Source of the DNA: Hyphomicrobiaceae bacterium
GTDB taxonomy: Bacteria; Pseudomonadota; Alphaproteobacteria; Rhizobiales; Hyphomicrobiaceae
Length of the DNA: 64,000 bases
Reading direction: 5' to 3'
Assembly (NCBI GenBank): GCA_020638035.1
Contig: JACKJI010000001.1
Span: 262,850 to 326,849 of the forward strand
Shown here: positions 17,452 through 26,077 of the stretch, piece by piece
Numbering within the stretch: the stretch's first letter is position 1
Layout: each line of letters starts with the position of its first letter
Notes under the pieces: model-generated
Seen by the model: the letters and a program-made list of their open reading frames with translations, nothing else
Database searches by the model: none
What the model was told of the DNA's origin: nothing
Position numbers and translations under genes: made by a program

Positions 17452-17652
17452 TCATTCTCGCGTTCGTGGCGGCGCGCACGGAGCGGCAGGCGGCAAGTCA
17501 TCCGCAACCACCCCGAAATCCGGCTCCACCTTCGCACGGGCACGCGACTGATCCTTACGCCGCTTCAGATTGGCCCGAAGCTGTGCCTCCAAGCGCTCCC
17601 CCCGCGATCGAGCAGCGCCCTTTCCCGTCCCGGCATTCTTGTTGGCCGACAT
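17452..17652 (-). CDS. small basic conserved protein upstream of murA
   Basis: A 66-residue protein with a highly basic helical core (SRGERLEAQLRANLKRRKDQSRARAK) and a Pro-rich tail. Similar short ERL-x-x-LR-x-NL-x-RRK proteins occur next to murA in other Hyphomicrobiales; no function is known. The start at 17652 has a GGAG site seven bases upstream. The basic helix suggests nucleic-acid or ribosome binding, but that is inference. Confidence 0.6.
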   Translation of the reverse strand: MSANKNAGTGKGAARSRGERLEAQLRANLKRRKDQSRARAKVEPDFGVVADDLPPAAPCAPPRTRE

Positions 17653-18314
17653 CGATTGCTCCTGTGACCACCGTGAAGCAGCACAACTCGGCATGGCCGC
17701 CTTGATTGCCCTGCGCAGGCGCTTCCTGCCAGTTTTCCCTCCGCTTGGCAGGCACGGACCATGCTTGGATTTGCAAGGCAAGCGGAACCTGCATATCCGT
17801 GTGCAAAACCTCAACGTGAACCAACCGTGTGCGGCGCAACTGTTGCCGCCCCCGGCACGCCACGAAACCTTGCCTTTGGTCGATCTTGAACTCACCCTCC
17901 GGACACGGGTTTCTGATCGTCTTTCGGCCACTGGACCAGTCGGCAGCCTGCCTTACCGATTCGCACCGGGCGATCACCCCGCCAGCAGGCATGGTCCAAT
18001 ACCACGAAGTCCTAAGGTCCGGACCCTAGTCCAGGCGCCAGCCTGAGGCCTGAACCGGCCCCCTTCACGGGGGCTGACGCTACCGAACAACGCCAATCGT
18101 CCGCCCTGTTGAACGCCCCGTGCTTGCGCCTTGCTCCTTGGAAAACGTTGTGGCAGTGTGCGCCCGCTTCGGCAGCCTGAGGCTCCGGAGCCGGGTCTTT
18201 GTTGCCTGTCCGTTTTGTCCGACATATGCCTGACCTCGCCTGGAATTCGATCTCAGGCGGAGCGGCCACAGTCAAGACAAGGCGGGCGGAGCCGTCGCAA
18301 GACCTTTGAGATCC
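17653..18314. other. intergenic region, no supported gene
   Basis: 662 bases between the small basic gene and tRNA-Thr. Open frames exist on both strands but none has a convincing start, codon pattern or recognisable product. It presumably holds the divergent promoters for the murA side and the tRNA. Confidence 0.5.
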
Positions 18315-18389
<75 letters not shown>

Positions 18390-18584
18390 TGAAAATTCAA
18401 ATGATTGCAAGGACTTGAGGCGCAAATCGACGTAGCGCCCAAGAGGCCGTTTTGGCTTCGGGGTAGAAGCCGGGAAGTGCAACCGGTATTAGCGAATCGG
18501 TGAGCAATGCTCGCCGCTCCCAACTGAAAATCAATCTTGTTCGACTAGGCTCACCCTCCTGTTCCGCATCGAGAGGCAGCCCCC

Positions 18585-19415
18585 GTGCGCGTTTTCGGCA
18601 TGATCCAATCGCTCGTCCCAGAGCTTCAGCCACAGAAGACGAAAATCCATCTGGCAACCGAGCGCGGCGCTCCCTTCAGGCTCGACGTTTTTGCCTCTGG
18701 GGGCTTCCCCGAGTGGCAGCGTTACCAGACACAGCGCAACTTCGAGCGCCCCTTCGTGCTCTCATTGTTGAAGCTGCCGGAGCGTGAACGATGGCTATTC
18801 GGCGGTGTGCATATGGTCGACGGGCCATGCGAGCGCAGACGGTCACCCGAAAACGACGAGGAATATTTCCATTACCCCTTGAACGAACACGAAGGCGCGA
18901 CAGAGCTGACAGGGAGACTGGTCGCGGCATTTCGGCGACCTGGGCGACAATCTTACTTGAATGCGGAAACATGGATTGACCAGATCCACTTGGCCGAGGT
19001 GTATCCAAAACGACTTTCGATCGGCGATTTTCCCGGTTACCGCTCGGTCGAGCTCACCTTTGACGAACTCCGCCTGCTGGCCAAACAGGGCACCGACTCA
19101 TGGCGTTCGTCGCTGTCGAGCGTTGGCGGTGTCTACCTCATCTCCGATACGGAAAGCGGCCATCTGTACGTCGGCTCGGCGTCTGGCGCCGGCGGCATCT
19201 GGCAACGCTGGTCGGATTATGCTGCGACCGGCCACGGTGGGAACGTCGAACTGCGAACCGTCATCAACGGGTCTGGCTTGGAGCGCGCTCGGGCTTTCCG
19301 CTTTTCCATTCTGGAGATCGCCGACATTCATACGGGCGATGCCGATGTGATCGCCCGCGAATGCCATTGGAAGCGCGCACTCCTGAGCCGCAGCCATGGA
19401 TTGAATGGGAATTGA
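18585..19415 (+). CDS. GIY-YIG nuclease-fold protein
   Basis: A 276-residue protein. The C-terminal third (about 178-276) is a GIY-YIG domain: GGVYLI (GIY position, about 181-186), LYVGSASGAGGIWQRW (YIG position plus the catalytic Arg), and RECHWKRALLSR (metal-binding Glu near 259). The N-terminal 170 residues are unrecognised and may recognise substrate. The start is probably the GTG at 18585 with a GAGAGG site. It is alone just after tRNA-Thr, in a region that also holds IS remnants, so acquisition by transfer is plausible. The substrate is unknown. Confidence 0.8.
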   Translation: MRVFGMIQSLVPELQPQKTKIHLATERGAPFRLDVFASGGFPEWQRYQTQRNFERPFVLSLLKLPERERWLFGGVHMVDGPCERRRSPENDEEYFHYPLNEHEGATELTGRLVAAFRRPGRQSYLNAETWIDQIHLAEVYPKRLSIGDFPGYRSVELTFDELRLLAKQGTDSWRSSLSSVGGVYLISDTESGHLYVGSASGAGGIWQRWSDYAATGHGGNVELRTVINGSGLERARAFRFSILEIADIHTGDADVIARECHWKRALLSRSHGLNGN

Positions 19416-19545
19416 ATCTCAGCCGCAACCGATCCACCCAATTGTTGCATGCGCCTCTCGTTGAGCTGCCACACAGCTCGACCTGATGAGTTCCAATCGA
19501 TATCCGAGACCAGACCCGTTTCGCTCACCCGGCTCGGCGCAGATT

Positions 19546-20457
19546 TCACCACCAGACCCTGTTGCCCCACATCCATTGCTCCGGGCATTCGCGGATCCAC
19601 GCTTCAAACTGCCTTAGCATCTCGGCCTGTATGTCGCGGATATCCTGTCCGATGTTGCTGGTGCGAGGCACGCGGACTTCGCGCATGTCGATGGCGAAGC
19701 GGGTTGACGTGCCGATGCGCTTACAGCGCGCGATCCATACCCGCGCACCGACCCTGCGCGCGATGATGGCGGCGATCGGCTGGGTACTGGCGAGGTGCGC
19801 GAAGAAGGGAACCGGAATACCGCGCCGGTAATACTGGTCACAAACCAGACCAAGACGACCGCCGCGCCGTACGAAATCGGAGATGACACGGGCCGTCTTG
19901 CGATCCTCTGAGTCTTCTTGCTCCTCGTTGCCGCGACCAAATAGGCCGCCGGGATAGAGATCCTTGCGCAATCGTTTGAGATAACTGTCGACGAGCGGAT
20001 TCTTGACCGAGCGGTAGACGGCGGCGGGATTGGCGCCAACAGAAGCGAGCGGCCAGATCGCCAGCTCCCAGTTGCCCATGTGGAGACTGACGCCGATCGC
20101 CGAGCCTAGTTTGCCGCCATAGCGTGCCAGCAAAGCCGGGTTGCGGATTTCGATGCGCGAGGTATCGGCAATGATGCGGTCGATGAGCATCGTCTCGACC
20201 ATGACGCGGCCAAGGTTCTCCCAATGCGCCATACATATGGCGAGCCGCTCCGCTTCACTCTTTTCCGGAAAAGCGATGCGCAAATTGGCGAGCGCACGCT
20301 CATGTCGCTTCTTGGCATATCGCGGAGCGAGCCTCCGCCACGCTGCAGCGGACACCGAAGCGGCGGCATCGATTGGCGCGAGCCGCACCAGCCCCGCCAC
20401 CGCACGCAACGCGACATACTCCAGTCGCATTCGAAATTTGCCGATCTCGTCCGCCAT
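19546..20457 (-). CDS. LpxL/HtrB-family lipid A late acyltransferase
   Basis: Transfers a secondary acyl chain to the lipid A precursor at the inner membrane. The 303-residue protein is of the LABLAT family, with the HX4D/E catalytic signature in SLHMGNWELAIWPLA, RGGRLGLVCDQYYRRGIPVPFFA in the middle and the C-terminal CPEQWMWGNRVWW (family: P-x-Q-W-x-W-x-H-R-R-W). The last motif reads GNRVW rather than HRRW. Acyl chain and position cannot be told from sequence. It is transcribed toward the GIY-YIG gene. Confidence 0.9.
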   Translation of the reverse strand: MADEIGKFRMRLEYVALRAVAGLVRLAPIDAAASVSAAAWRRLAPRYAKKRHERALANLRIAFPEKSEAERLAICMAHWENLGRVMVETMLIDRIIADTSRIEIRNPALLARYGGKLGSAIGVSLHMGNWELAIWPLASVGANPAAVYRSVKNPLVDSYLKRLRKDLYPGGLFGRGNEEQEDSEDRKTARVISDFVRRGGRLGLVCDQYYRRGIPVPFFAHLASTQPIAAIIARRVGARVWIARCKRIGTSTRFAIDMREVRVPRTSNIGQDIRDIQAEMLRQFEAWIRECPEQWMWGNRVWW

Positions 20458-20749
20458 CCCCGACCACCGCTTCAGTCCCCCGCCGCGAGCAAGAAGCGTT
20501 GAGAGCTACGTTGTCAACCGTACTGCGAGTACGCCTCCTTGCTTACAGTGGGGGAAACGTCAGGACATCCTCGCGTTCGCTAACGCCTACGGCCTCGGAG
20601 CGACTGGAAAAATGGATTTCAGGAGCAGAAACTAAGGCCACTGTAAACTTCCAGGGACTGCACAATCGAGCAACTGATTACGCACCAGGCTAAGGCTTCA
20701 CGGCGCCGTTGTGTGGGGCAAAAATGCAGGCTGATCTAGGGAGATGATC

Positions 20750-21048
20750 ATGGCTCGAACCGCATCCCGTTCCAGAAGGGTCTCTCGGAGGGCCGCTTTC
20801 AGGCTCTCTACCGGGACGAGGAGACGTGCCGCGCACTTGTCGTGGCGTGGCGCTGGCCGAACGGCTTCGTGTGCCCGACGTGCGGCGGCGTCGATCACTG
20901 TATCGTCGGTCCGAGGAAGCTCTTCCAGTGCAACGCCTGCCGTCGACAGACCTCACCGACGGCCGGCACGGTCTTCGCCTCCACGAAGGTGCCGCTCACG
21001 ACCTGGTTCCGCGCCATGTACCTGATCACGCAGACCAAGCAGGGGATC
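20750..21048 (+). pseudogene. 5' fragment of an IS1595-family transposase
   Basis: The frame from about 20758 encodes NRIPFQKGLSEGRFQALYRD, then RWPNGFVCPTCGG and FQCNACRRQTSPTAGTVFAS, the N-terminal zinc-ribbon and start of the DDE domain of IS1595-type transposases, up to TWFRAMYLITQTKQGI. The ATG at 20750 is out of frame with this by one shift, and the similarity stops abruptly at about 21048, where an oppositely oriented IS1182-type transposase begins. The catalytic domain is missing. Confidence 0.8.
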
Positions 21049-22122
21049 AAGCCGTTCACCGGCCGGACAGATGTAGATGTCGTCCACAGCAACGTACACG
21101 AAATCGGCTTTGTCGAAGCGGCCGACTGCAGCAGCGTTGGACGTGAGCGGCTTTGACAAGGTGACGGCGATGCCGGCCTTCTCGGCGGCGACGATCTCTT
21201 CGCCGCTGTAGTAGCCCTTGTCGGCGACAGCTTCGATCGACTCGCTCGCCATCACGTCCTTCGCCGCACGCGCCATCATCGACAGCGCATCGCGATCGTA
21301 GCCAAGGTTCGTCACCTCGTGTGCCACGATAAGGTGATGCTTGGTCTCGACGACGCTCTGCACGTTGTAGCCAGCCACGCGCGGTTGCTTGCTCGTCGTT
21401 GCCATGGCCCGGCAGTACGGGTCTGTCAGCGACACTTGCGTCTCGCCAGTCGCATCCATGCGCTGCTCGACGGCGCGCAGCGAGCGGGCTTCCTTACGGT
21501 AGTGGGCGAGCTTCTTGACGGCGCGCGACACGCGCGCCTCGACGGGAGCCATGCCGGTCTTCGCCAGGACCTCGTCGGCGCGATCGAGTTCCGCCATGTA
21601 GCGGTTGATCGCTTCGTCGATCTCGCCCAGCCGGCGCTTGAGCTTCTCGCGCGTGTAGCTCCTCGCCTTGGCGTTGACCGCTGTGAACTTGCTGCCGTCG
21701 ATGGCGACCACGCTGGCATCCAGCAGGTCGATGTCGCGGCATAACGCAACGAACTGCCGACAGGCCTTGCGGATGGCGGGGCCATTGTCCCGACGAAAAT
21801 CGGCAATCGCTTTGAAGTCGGGCTTAAGCCGGCCCGTCAGCCAGATCAGTTCCAGGTTGCGGCCGCACTCGCGCTCGAGCCGCCGCGACGACTGCACGTG
21901 GTTGAGGTAGCCGTAGAGACAGAGCTTCAGCATTGTCGCTGGATGATATCCGGGTCGGCCGGTTGCCTCCGGCTCGACGTCGAAGCCGAGCGTGGTGAGA
22001 TCCAGCATGTCGATGAAGGCATCGACCGCGCGGACTGGATTGTCCGTTTTGACATAGTCCTCGATGCAATCGGGCAGCAGAGTCGACGGGTTCCGATCCT
22101 GCCCCTCGATGAACCGCTTCAT
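21049..22122 (-). pseudogene. IS1182-family transposase, truncated at the C-terminus
   Basis: About 358 residues of an IS1182-type DDE transposase from MKRFIEGQDRNPSTLLPD to YICPAGERL, with the first two catalytic aspartates (VAIDGSKFTAVN, AVADKGYYSG). The last 100 or so residues, which carry the catalytic Glu, are gone: the reading frame crosses at about 21048 into antisense IS1595 DNA and stops at 20953. It is therefore inactive. It is only distantly similar to the intact IS1182 copy at 26.2-27.7 kb. Confidence 0.88.
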
Positions 22123-22204
22123 GAGAGCCCCCGCTCGCAACACGGAAATTCTATCATCCTTCGCGGGTCGCCCAGCCTGTCCGCCTACGTTTTCACACGG
22201 GCTG

Positions 22205-22538
22205 TCTGCACAGCAACGGCCCGCGGGGAACGCTTCCGTGCTGGCGTCCGACACCATGCCGGGAATTGCCTCTGCGGCTGCTAGGCCAGAACCGCCCCAT
22301 CCGTTCCCACTTTCGAACGAGTCTTAGTGAGGCTGCAAACACAGTCTCTGACACGAGGCCTCAGAAGCACCCCGGAAAAGGAATTCTAGGGCCAGAGACT
22401 TCGGGTGCATGGGCGCATTGCGCGGCGAGGATTTTGCTATGTAGACCGTGCCGGGGTCGGGTGGCCGGCCGCCAACCTCGTGAGATCACGACGGTTTCCG
22501 CAAAGGGGGCGGAAAAGGAAATTTAAGTGGGAACTGGT
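22205..22538. other. intergenic region, no supported gene
   Basis: 334 bases between the IS remnant and tRNA-Ala. A weak hairpin (TTCCGC/GCGGAA, about 22498-22515) lies downstream of the tRNA and could terminate it. No coding frame is convincing. Confidence 0.4.
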
Positions 22539-22614
<76 letters not shown>

Positions 22615-22825
22615 GATCCGGTTGGGAACGGGTGCCGTTTGGCACCCGTCGAAGCCGCTTGAATAGGGCGTTCGCCCCTAAACTGCAAGCGGGAATTTGT
22701 TAGCGTGACGTGGTCCGGTACCTGCCCCCGCAGAACCTCAAAAGACCGGAGATTGGGTAGGCCCGCGCCGCCTCAGCGATTGTCAGCTCAACGTTGCTGT
22801 GAAAAGCCCCGTCGGTCACCGGCCA

Positions 22826-23191
22826 TCACGGCTCGTCGTCGCCGCCGCCGCGCCCGCCGACGATGGTGTTTACATCTCCGCCATCCTCCTCCTCGTCCTC
22901 AAGGAAGGTGTCGTCGGCATCATCCTCAACCGCTTCGGTATCCTCGATATCCTCGATATCGTCCTCGGACGTTTCCGCCGCTTCGTCGTCCTTGACGACC
23001 TCCTTCTTGGCCTTGCGCGGTGCCTTCTCTTCGTCCTTGAAGAGCACACCGACCGGTCCGGACGCGATCACATAAATCGTCCCGCAGATCGGACAGACGA
23101 TCGGATCACGATTGAGATCGTAGAATCGGGCGCCGCATTCGTCGCTCTGGCACGTGCGCTTGGTGCCGCGCGCTTGCTTGGTCGTCGCCAT
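22826..23191 (-). CDS. TIGR02300 family protein (zinc-ribbon head, acidic tail)
   Basis: A 121-residue protein typical of alphaproteobacteria: a short N-terminal zinc ribbon (RTCQSDECGARFYDLNRD followed by IVCPICG), then a Lys-rich stretch and a long Asp/Glu-rich low-complexity tail ending GGRGGGDDEP. The function is unknown. It is divergent from aroA, and together with tRNA-Ala it keeps the gene order usual around aroA. The start at MATTKQARG matches the family; the frame runs on upstream without similarity. Confidence 0.92.
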   Translation of the reverse strand: MATTKQARGTKRTCQSDECGARFYDLNRDPIVCPICGTIYVIASGPVGVLFKDEEKAPRKAKKEVVKDDEAAETSEDDIEDIEDTEAVEDDADDTFLEDEEEDGGDVNTIVGGRGGGDDEP

Positions 23192-23447
23192 GGCTTGAGC
23201 CTCGGGAGTTTGCAGAAATGAGGGTGGGGTCTGCCACAGCCGGCAGACCTTGTCAAAAGCAAATCCGGCCAGCCCCCGTATCCCGCATTGAGACCGCTGC
23301 GACGGCTCAGAAATCTGCCGTCCTGGCATTGACATACCAGGGCCTCCGGCGCCTCATTGCGCGCCGCCGGATCGGGCTGCCGGCAACGCCAGGCAGCCGG
23401 CCCTTCGTCGCGCCAGAATTGAAGTCCAGCAAGAGCCCAAGCCCCCC

Positions 23448-24776
23448 GTGTCACACGCCGCACCCCGCCCATTTTCCACCGTACGTGCACCCGCCCTTGC
23501 TGGCCGCGTCCGCGTGCCGGGAGACAAGTCGATCTCCCATCGTGCCCTGATGTTCGGCGCGCTGGCCACCGGCACCACCCGCATCACGGGCCTCTTGGAG
23601 GGCGAGGACGTCGTCAACACGGCCCGTGCGGTGACCGCACTCGGCGCGCCGGCCCTCAAGGAGGGCGACACCTGGATCGTAAAAGGCCGTGGCGTCGGCG
23701 GGCTGACCGAACCCGCCGGCCCGATCGACTTTGGCAACTCCGGCACCGGCACCCGCCTGATGATGGGTGTCATCGCCGGCCATCCGATCACCACCACGAT
23801 GACGGGCGACGCCTCGCTGTCCAAGCGCCCCATGCGCCGCGTCATCGGCCCATTGAAGCTGATGGGGCTGGAGATCGCCGAGGACCGCGAGACGCTGCCG
23901 CTGACGCTGAAGGGCTCCGATGCGCTCATACCGATCGTCTACGAGTTGCCGGTCCCCTCCGCGCAGGTGAAAAGCGCCATCCTGCTCGCAGGTTTGCATG
24001 CAGCGGGTGAGACGACCGTTATCGAGAAGGAAGCGACGCGCGATCACACCGAGCGCATGCTGCGATTCTTCGGTGCCGACATCCGCACCGAACTGAAGGA
24101 CGGCAAGACGCACATCACGGTCAAGGGCAATGCCGAGATGACGGGCCGTGACGTCACCGTGCCCGGGGATCCGTCATCGGCGGCCTTCCTTGTCTGCGCC
24201 GCGATCCTGGTGCCCGGGTCCGACGTCATGGTGGAAGGCGTGCTCGTCAACGAAACGCGCACCGGCCTCTACACGACCCTTCAGGAGATGGGTGCCGACG
24301 TGACCCTGACGAACCTACGCGAAGAGGGCGGCGAGCCGATCGCCGATATTCGCGCACGCCACTCCGCGCTGAAGGGCGTCACCGTGCCGGCTGAGCGTGC
24401 GCCCTCAATGATCGACGAGTATCCCGTGCTGGCCGCCGTTGCCGCGTTCGCGTCAGGCGATACGGTGATGCACGGCCTCGCCGAGCTGAAGGTGAAGGAA
24501 AGCGACCGCCTGGCCGCCACAGCAGCCGGTCTTGAAGCCAACGGCGTGAAAGCAACCATCGACGGTGACACGCTGATCGTACATGGCACCGGCGGCAAGG
24601 TGCCCGGCGGCGGCACTGTCGCAACCCACCTCGATCATCGAATTGCCATGGCCTTCCTGACCATGGGCCTCGCCAGCGAGGCGCCCGTCACCGTCGACGA
24701 TACCGCCATGATCGCGACGAGCTTTCCGGAGTTCATCGGCCTGATGCAGCAGCTCGGCGCAGAATACCGGACCTGA
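23448..24776 (+). CDS. aroA: 3-phosphoshikimate 1-carboxyvinyltransferase (EPSP synthase)
   Basis: Sixth step of the shikimate pathway: PEP plus shikimate-3-phosphate. It is 442 residues from a GTG at 23448. Landmarks are VPGDKSISHRALM (catalytic Lys), LLEGEDVVNTARA, FGNSGTGTRLMMG (PEP loop), SLSKRPMRRV, the KSAILLAGL block and LDHRIAMAFL. The sequence resembles the CP4-like class, but the PEP loop has Gly (NSGTG) where CP4 has the resistance-conferring Ala, so glyphosate sensitivity is expected. Its usual partners cmk and rpsA lie 4.6 kb downstream, beyond an insertion. Confidence 0.95.
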   Translation: MSHAAPRPFSTVRAPALAGRVRVPGDKSISHRALMFGALATGTTRITGLLEGEDVVNTARAVTALGAPALKEGDTWIVKGRGVGGLTEPAGPIDFGNSGTGTRLMMGVIAGHPITTTMTGDASLSKRPMRRVIGPLKLMGLEIAEDRETLPLTLKGSDALIPIVYELPVPSAQVKSAILLAGLHAAGETTVIEKEATRDHTERMLRFFGADIRTELKDGKTHITVKGNAEMTGRDVTVPGDPSSAAFLVCAAILVPGSDVMVEGVLVNETRTGLYTTLQEMGADVTLTNLREEGGEPIADIRARHSALKGVTVPAERAPSMIDEYPVLAAVAAFASGDTVMHGLAELKVKESDRLAATAAGLEANGVKATIDGDTLIVHGTGGKVPGGGTVATHLDHRIAMAFLTMGLASEAPVTVDDTAMIATSFPEFIGLMQQLGAEYRT

Positions 24777-25150
24777 ACGAAGACGGCGGCGACGGGCCAA
24801 TCGCGTCGCTAGCAGCCGTGACGCAACCAAGCGGGGGCAGTCGACACAGAATCCCAGTGGAAATTCTATATTCGCAAAAGTGTTCGACTTTGGCATCACG
24901 CGAACCACATGAGTGCAATCGACCGGCGTTGACCTGGTACAGCTCCTTTGGCATCATGAACGATGGGTGCGGGAACGACTTAATTGTCGGCCTGAAAAAC
25001 TGCAGGAACGCTCCGTTGAAGCCAGCAAACACCATTAGGAAGACACTTGGTAAAGACCGTCTCGTTGGACTTTTTTGTCTTTGCCGAGAAACACTGTTCA
25101 GGTTCCAGATTGATCAACAGCGCAAAGGGCCAAAGCTTACATTTCCGGAT
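24777..25150. other. transition into AT-richer accessory DNA
   Basis: 374 bases after aroA. The reading frame of the next gene stays open back to about 24818, with other possible starts (for example ATG 24959), but this part shows no recognisable domain. Base composition falls noticeably toward AT from about 24850 on, marking the edge of an inserted segment. Confidence 0.4.
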
Positions 25151-25981
25151 ATGGTGCTCGGACGATGGCGGCTCGTATCTGGTGCATTTTCATACTTGGC
25201 GCTCATAGTAATTCCGTTTGCGTTGCCTATCTCAACCAGTCACGCCGCGTTTATCGAGGTTGACCAAGATATTGTTTTTACGACTAGTTGTCGCGTAGCG
25301 CTTGAAGGTGAGATCAAACAGGGAGATTTTGAAAAGTTTGCTGAAACGATTCTGCAGGGCTGGGGCCTTGGGTGCTCACACTATTCGATAGTACTGTCTT
25401 CTAATGGTGGTAATGTCGTTGAAGCTATCAAAATCGGACGTTTAGTCAGAGAACTCGCCGCACACACATGGGCTCCCAGCAACACGCCCGGACGCACTTC
25501 ATGTTCGAATTATCGATTTAAGCCGCGCGGTGGCTGCGTTTGTTTCAGCGCATGTTCCCTAATCTGGGCGGCGGGAGTACAGCGAGGCGGGGATTACGTT
25601 TACATGCATCGCCCCTATTTCAAGAAACAATTAGATGACCCATTTAGCAGACAATCTATCCAAGCTTATCGTAGTGCATTTGATCTCACTAGAGATTATT
25701 TGCATGAAATGAATGTTCCAGAGATGGTCATAGAAAAAATGCTCGCCACATCAAGTGTGAAGGGCGCCCGATTAGACCGGCGCGAATTGCAAATGATGGA
25801 AGTCGACCCTATTTATGAGGAGCTTATACTTCGCGAATGTGGCTCTAACAGTAAAAAAATACGAACAGTTCACACTGAATGTAAGCTTGCGTTCCAATCG
25901 AAACATTCACGTCGCCTAAGGGCAAACGCTGAAACTTACATCAAAAAGTTTAAAGGCTCGTCCCCACAATCTCCCAGGTAA
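25151..25981 (+). CDS. secreted ClpP/SppA-fold serine-protease-like protein
   Basis: A 276-residue protein whose codon use and AT content differ clearly from its neighbours. A signal peptide (LALIVIPFALPISTSHA) is followed by a crotonase/ClpP-like domain: SSNGGNVVEAIKIGRLVRE (oxyanion region), CVCFSACSLIWAAG (candidate nucleophile Ser133) and YVYMHRPYF (candidate His153). This is the pattern of COG3904-type periplasmic proteins. No acidic third catalytic residue can be named, and activity is not shown. The start is chosen for the signal peptide. The gene lies next to an IS1182 element between aroA and cmk and looks horizontally acquired. Confidence 0.65.
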   Translation: MVLGRWRLVSGAFSYLALIVIPFALPISTSHAAFIEVDQDIVFTTSCRVALEGEIKQGDFEKFAETILQGWGLGCSHYSIVLSSNGGNVVEAIKIGRLVRELAAHTWAPSNTPGRTSCSNYRFKPRGGCVCFSACSLIWAAGVQRGGDYVYMHRPYFKKQLDDPFSRQSIQAYRSAFDLTRDYLHEMNVPEMVIEKMLATSSVKGARLDRRELQMMEVDPIYEELILRECGSNSKKIRTVHTECKLAFQSKHSRRLRANAETYIKKFKGSSPQSPR

Positions 25982-26077
25982 AATATTTCTAATCCTAAGG
26001 CACCATTGTGCACGGTGTCAGGGCCGTTCAGCGATTAGCGATGAATGCTGCATCTGCTCAGGGCCGCTTCGGGTCTT

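Larger units (their letters stand above)
20750..22204. mobile_element. fused remnants of an IS1595 and an IS1182 element
   Basis: The left part is an IS1595 5' fragment and the right part an inverted, truncated IS1182 copy. The surviving right terminal repeat of the IS1182 part is at about 22188-22204 (CGTTTTCACACGGGCTG), similar to the ends of the intact copy. Both elements lose similarity at the same point (about 21048), which indicates a deletion or recombination joining them. Confidence 0.75.
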
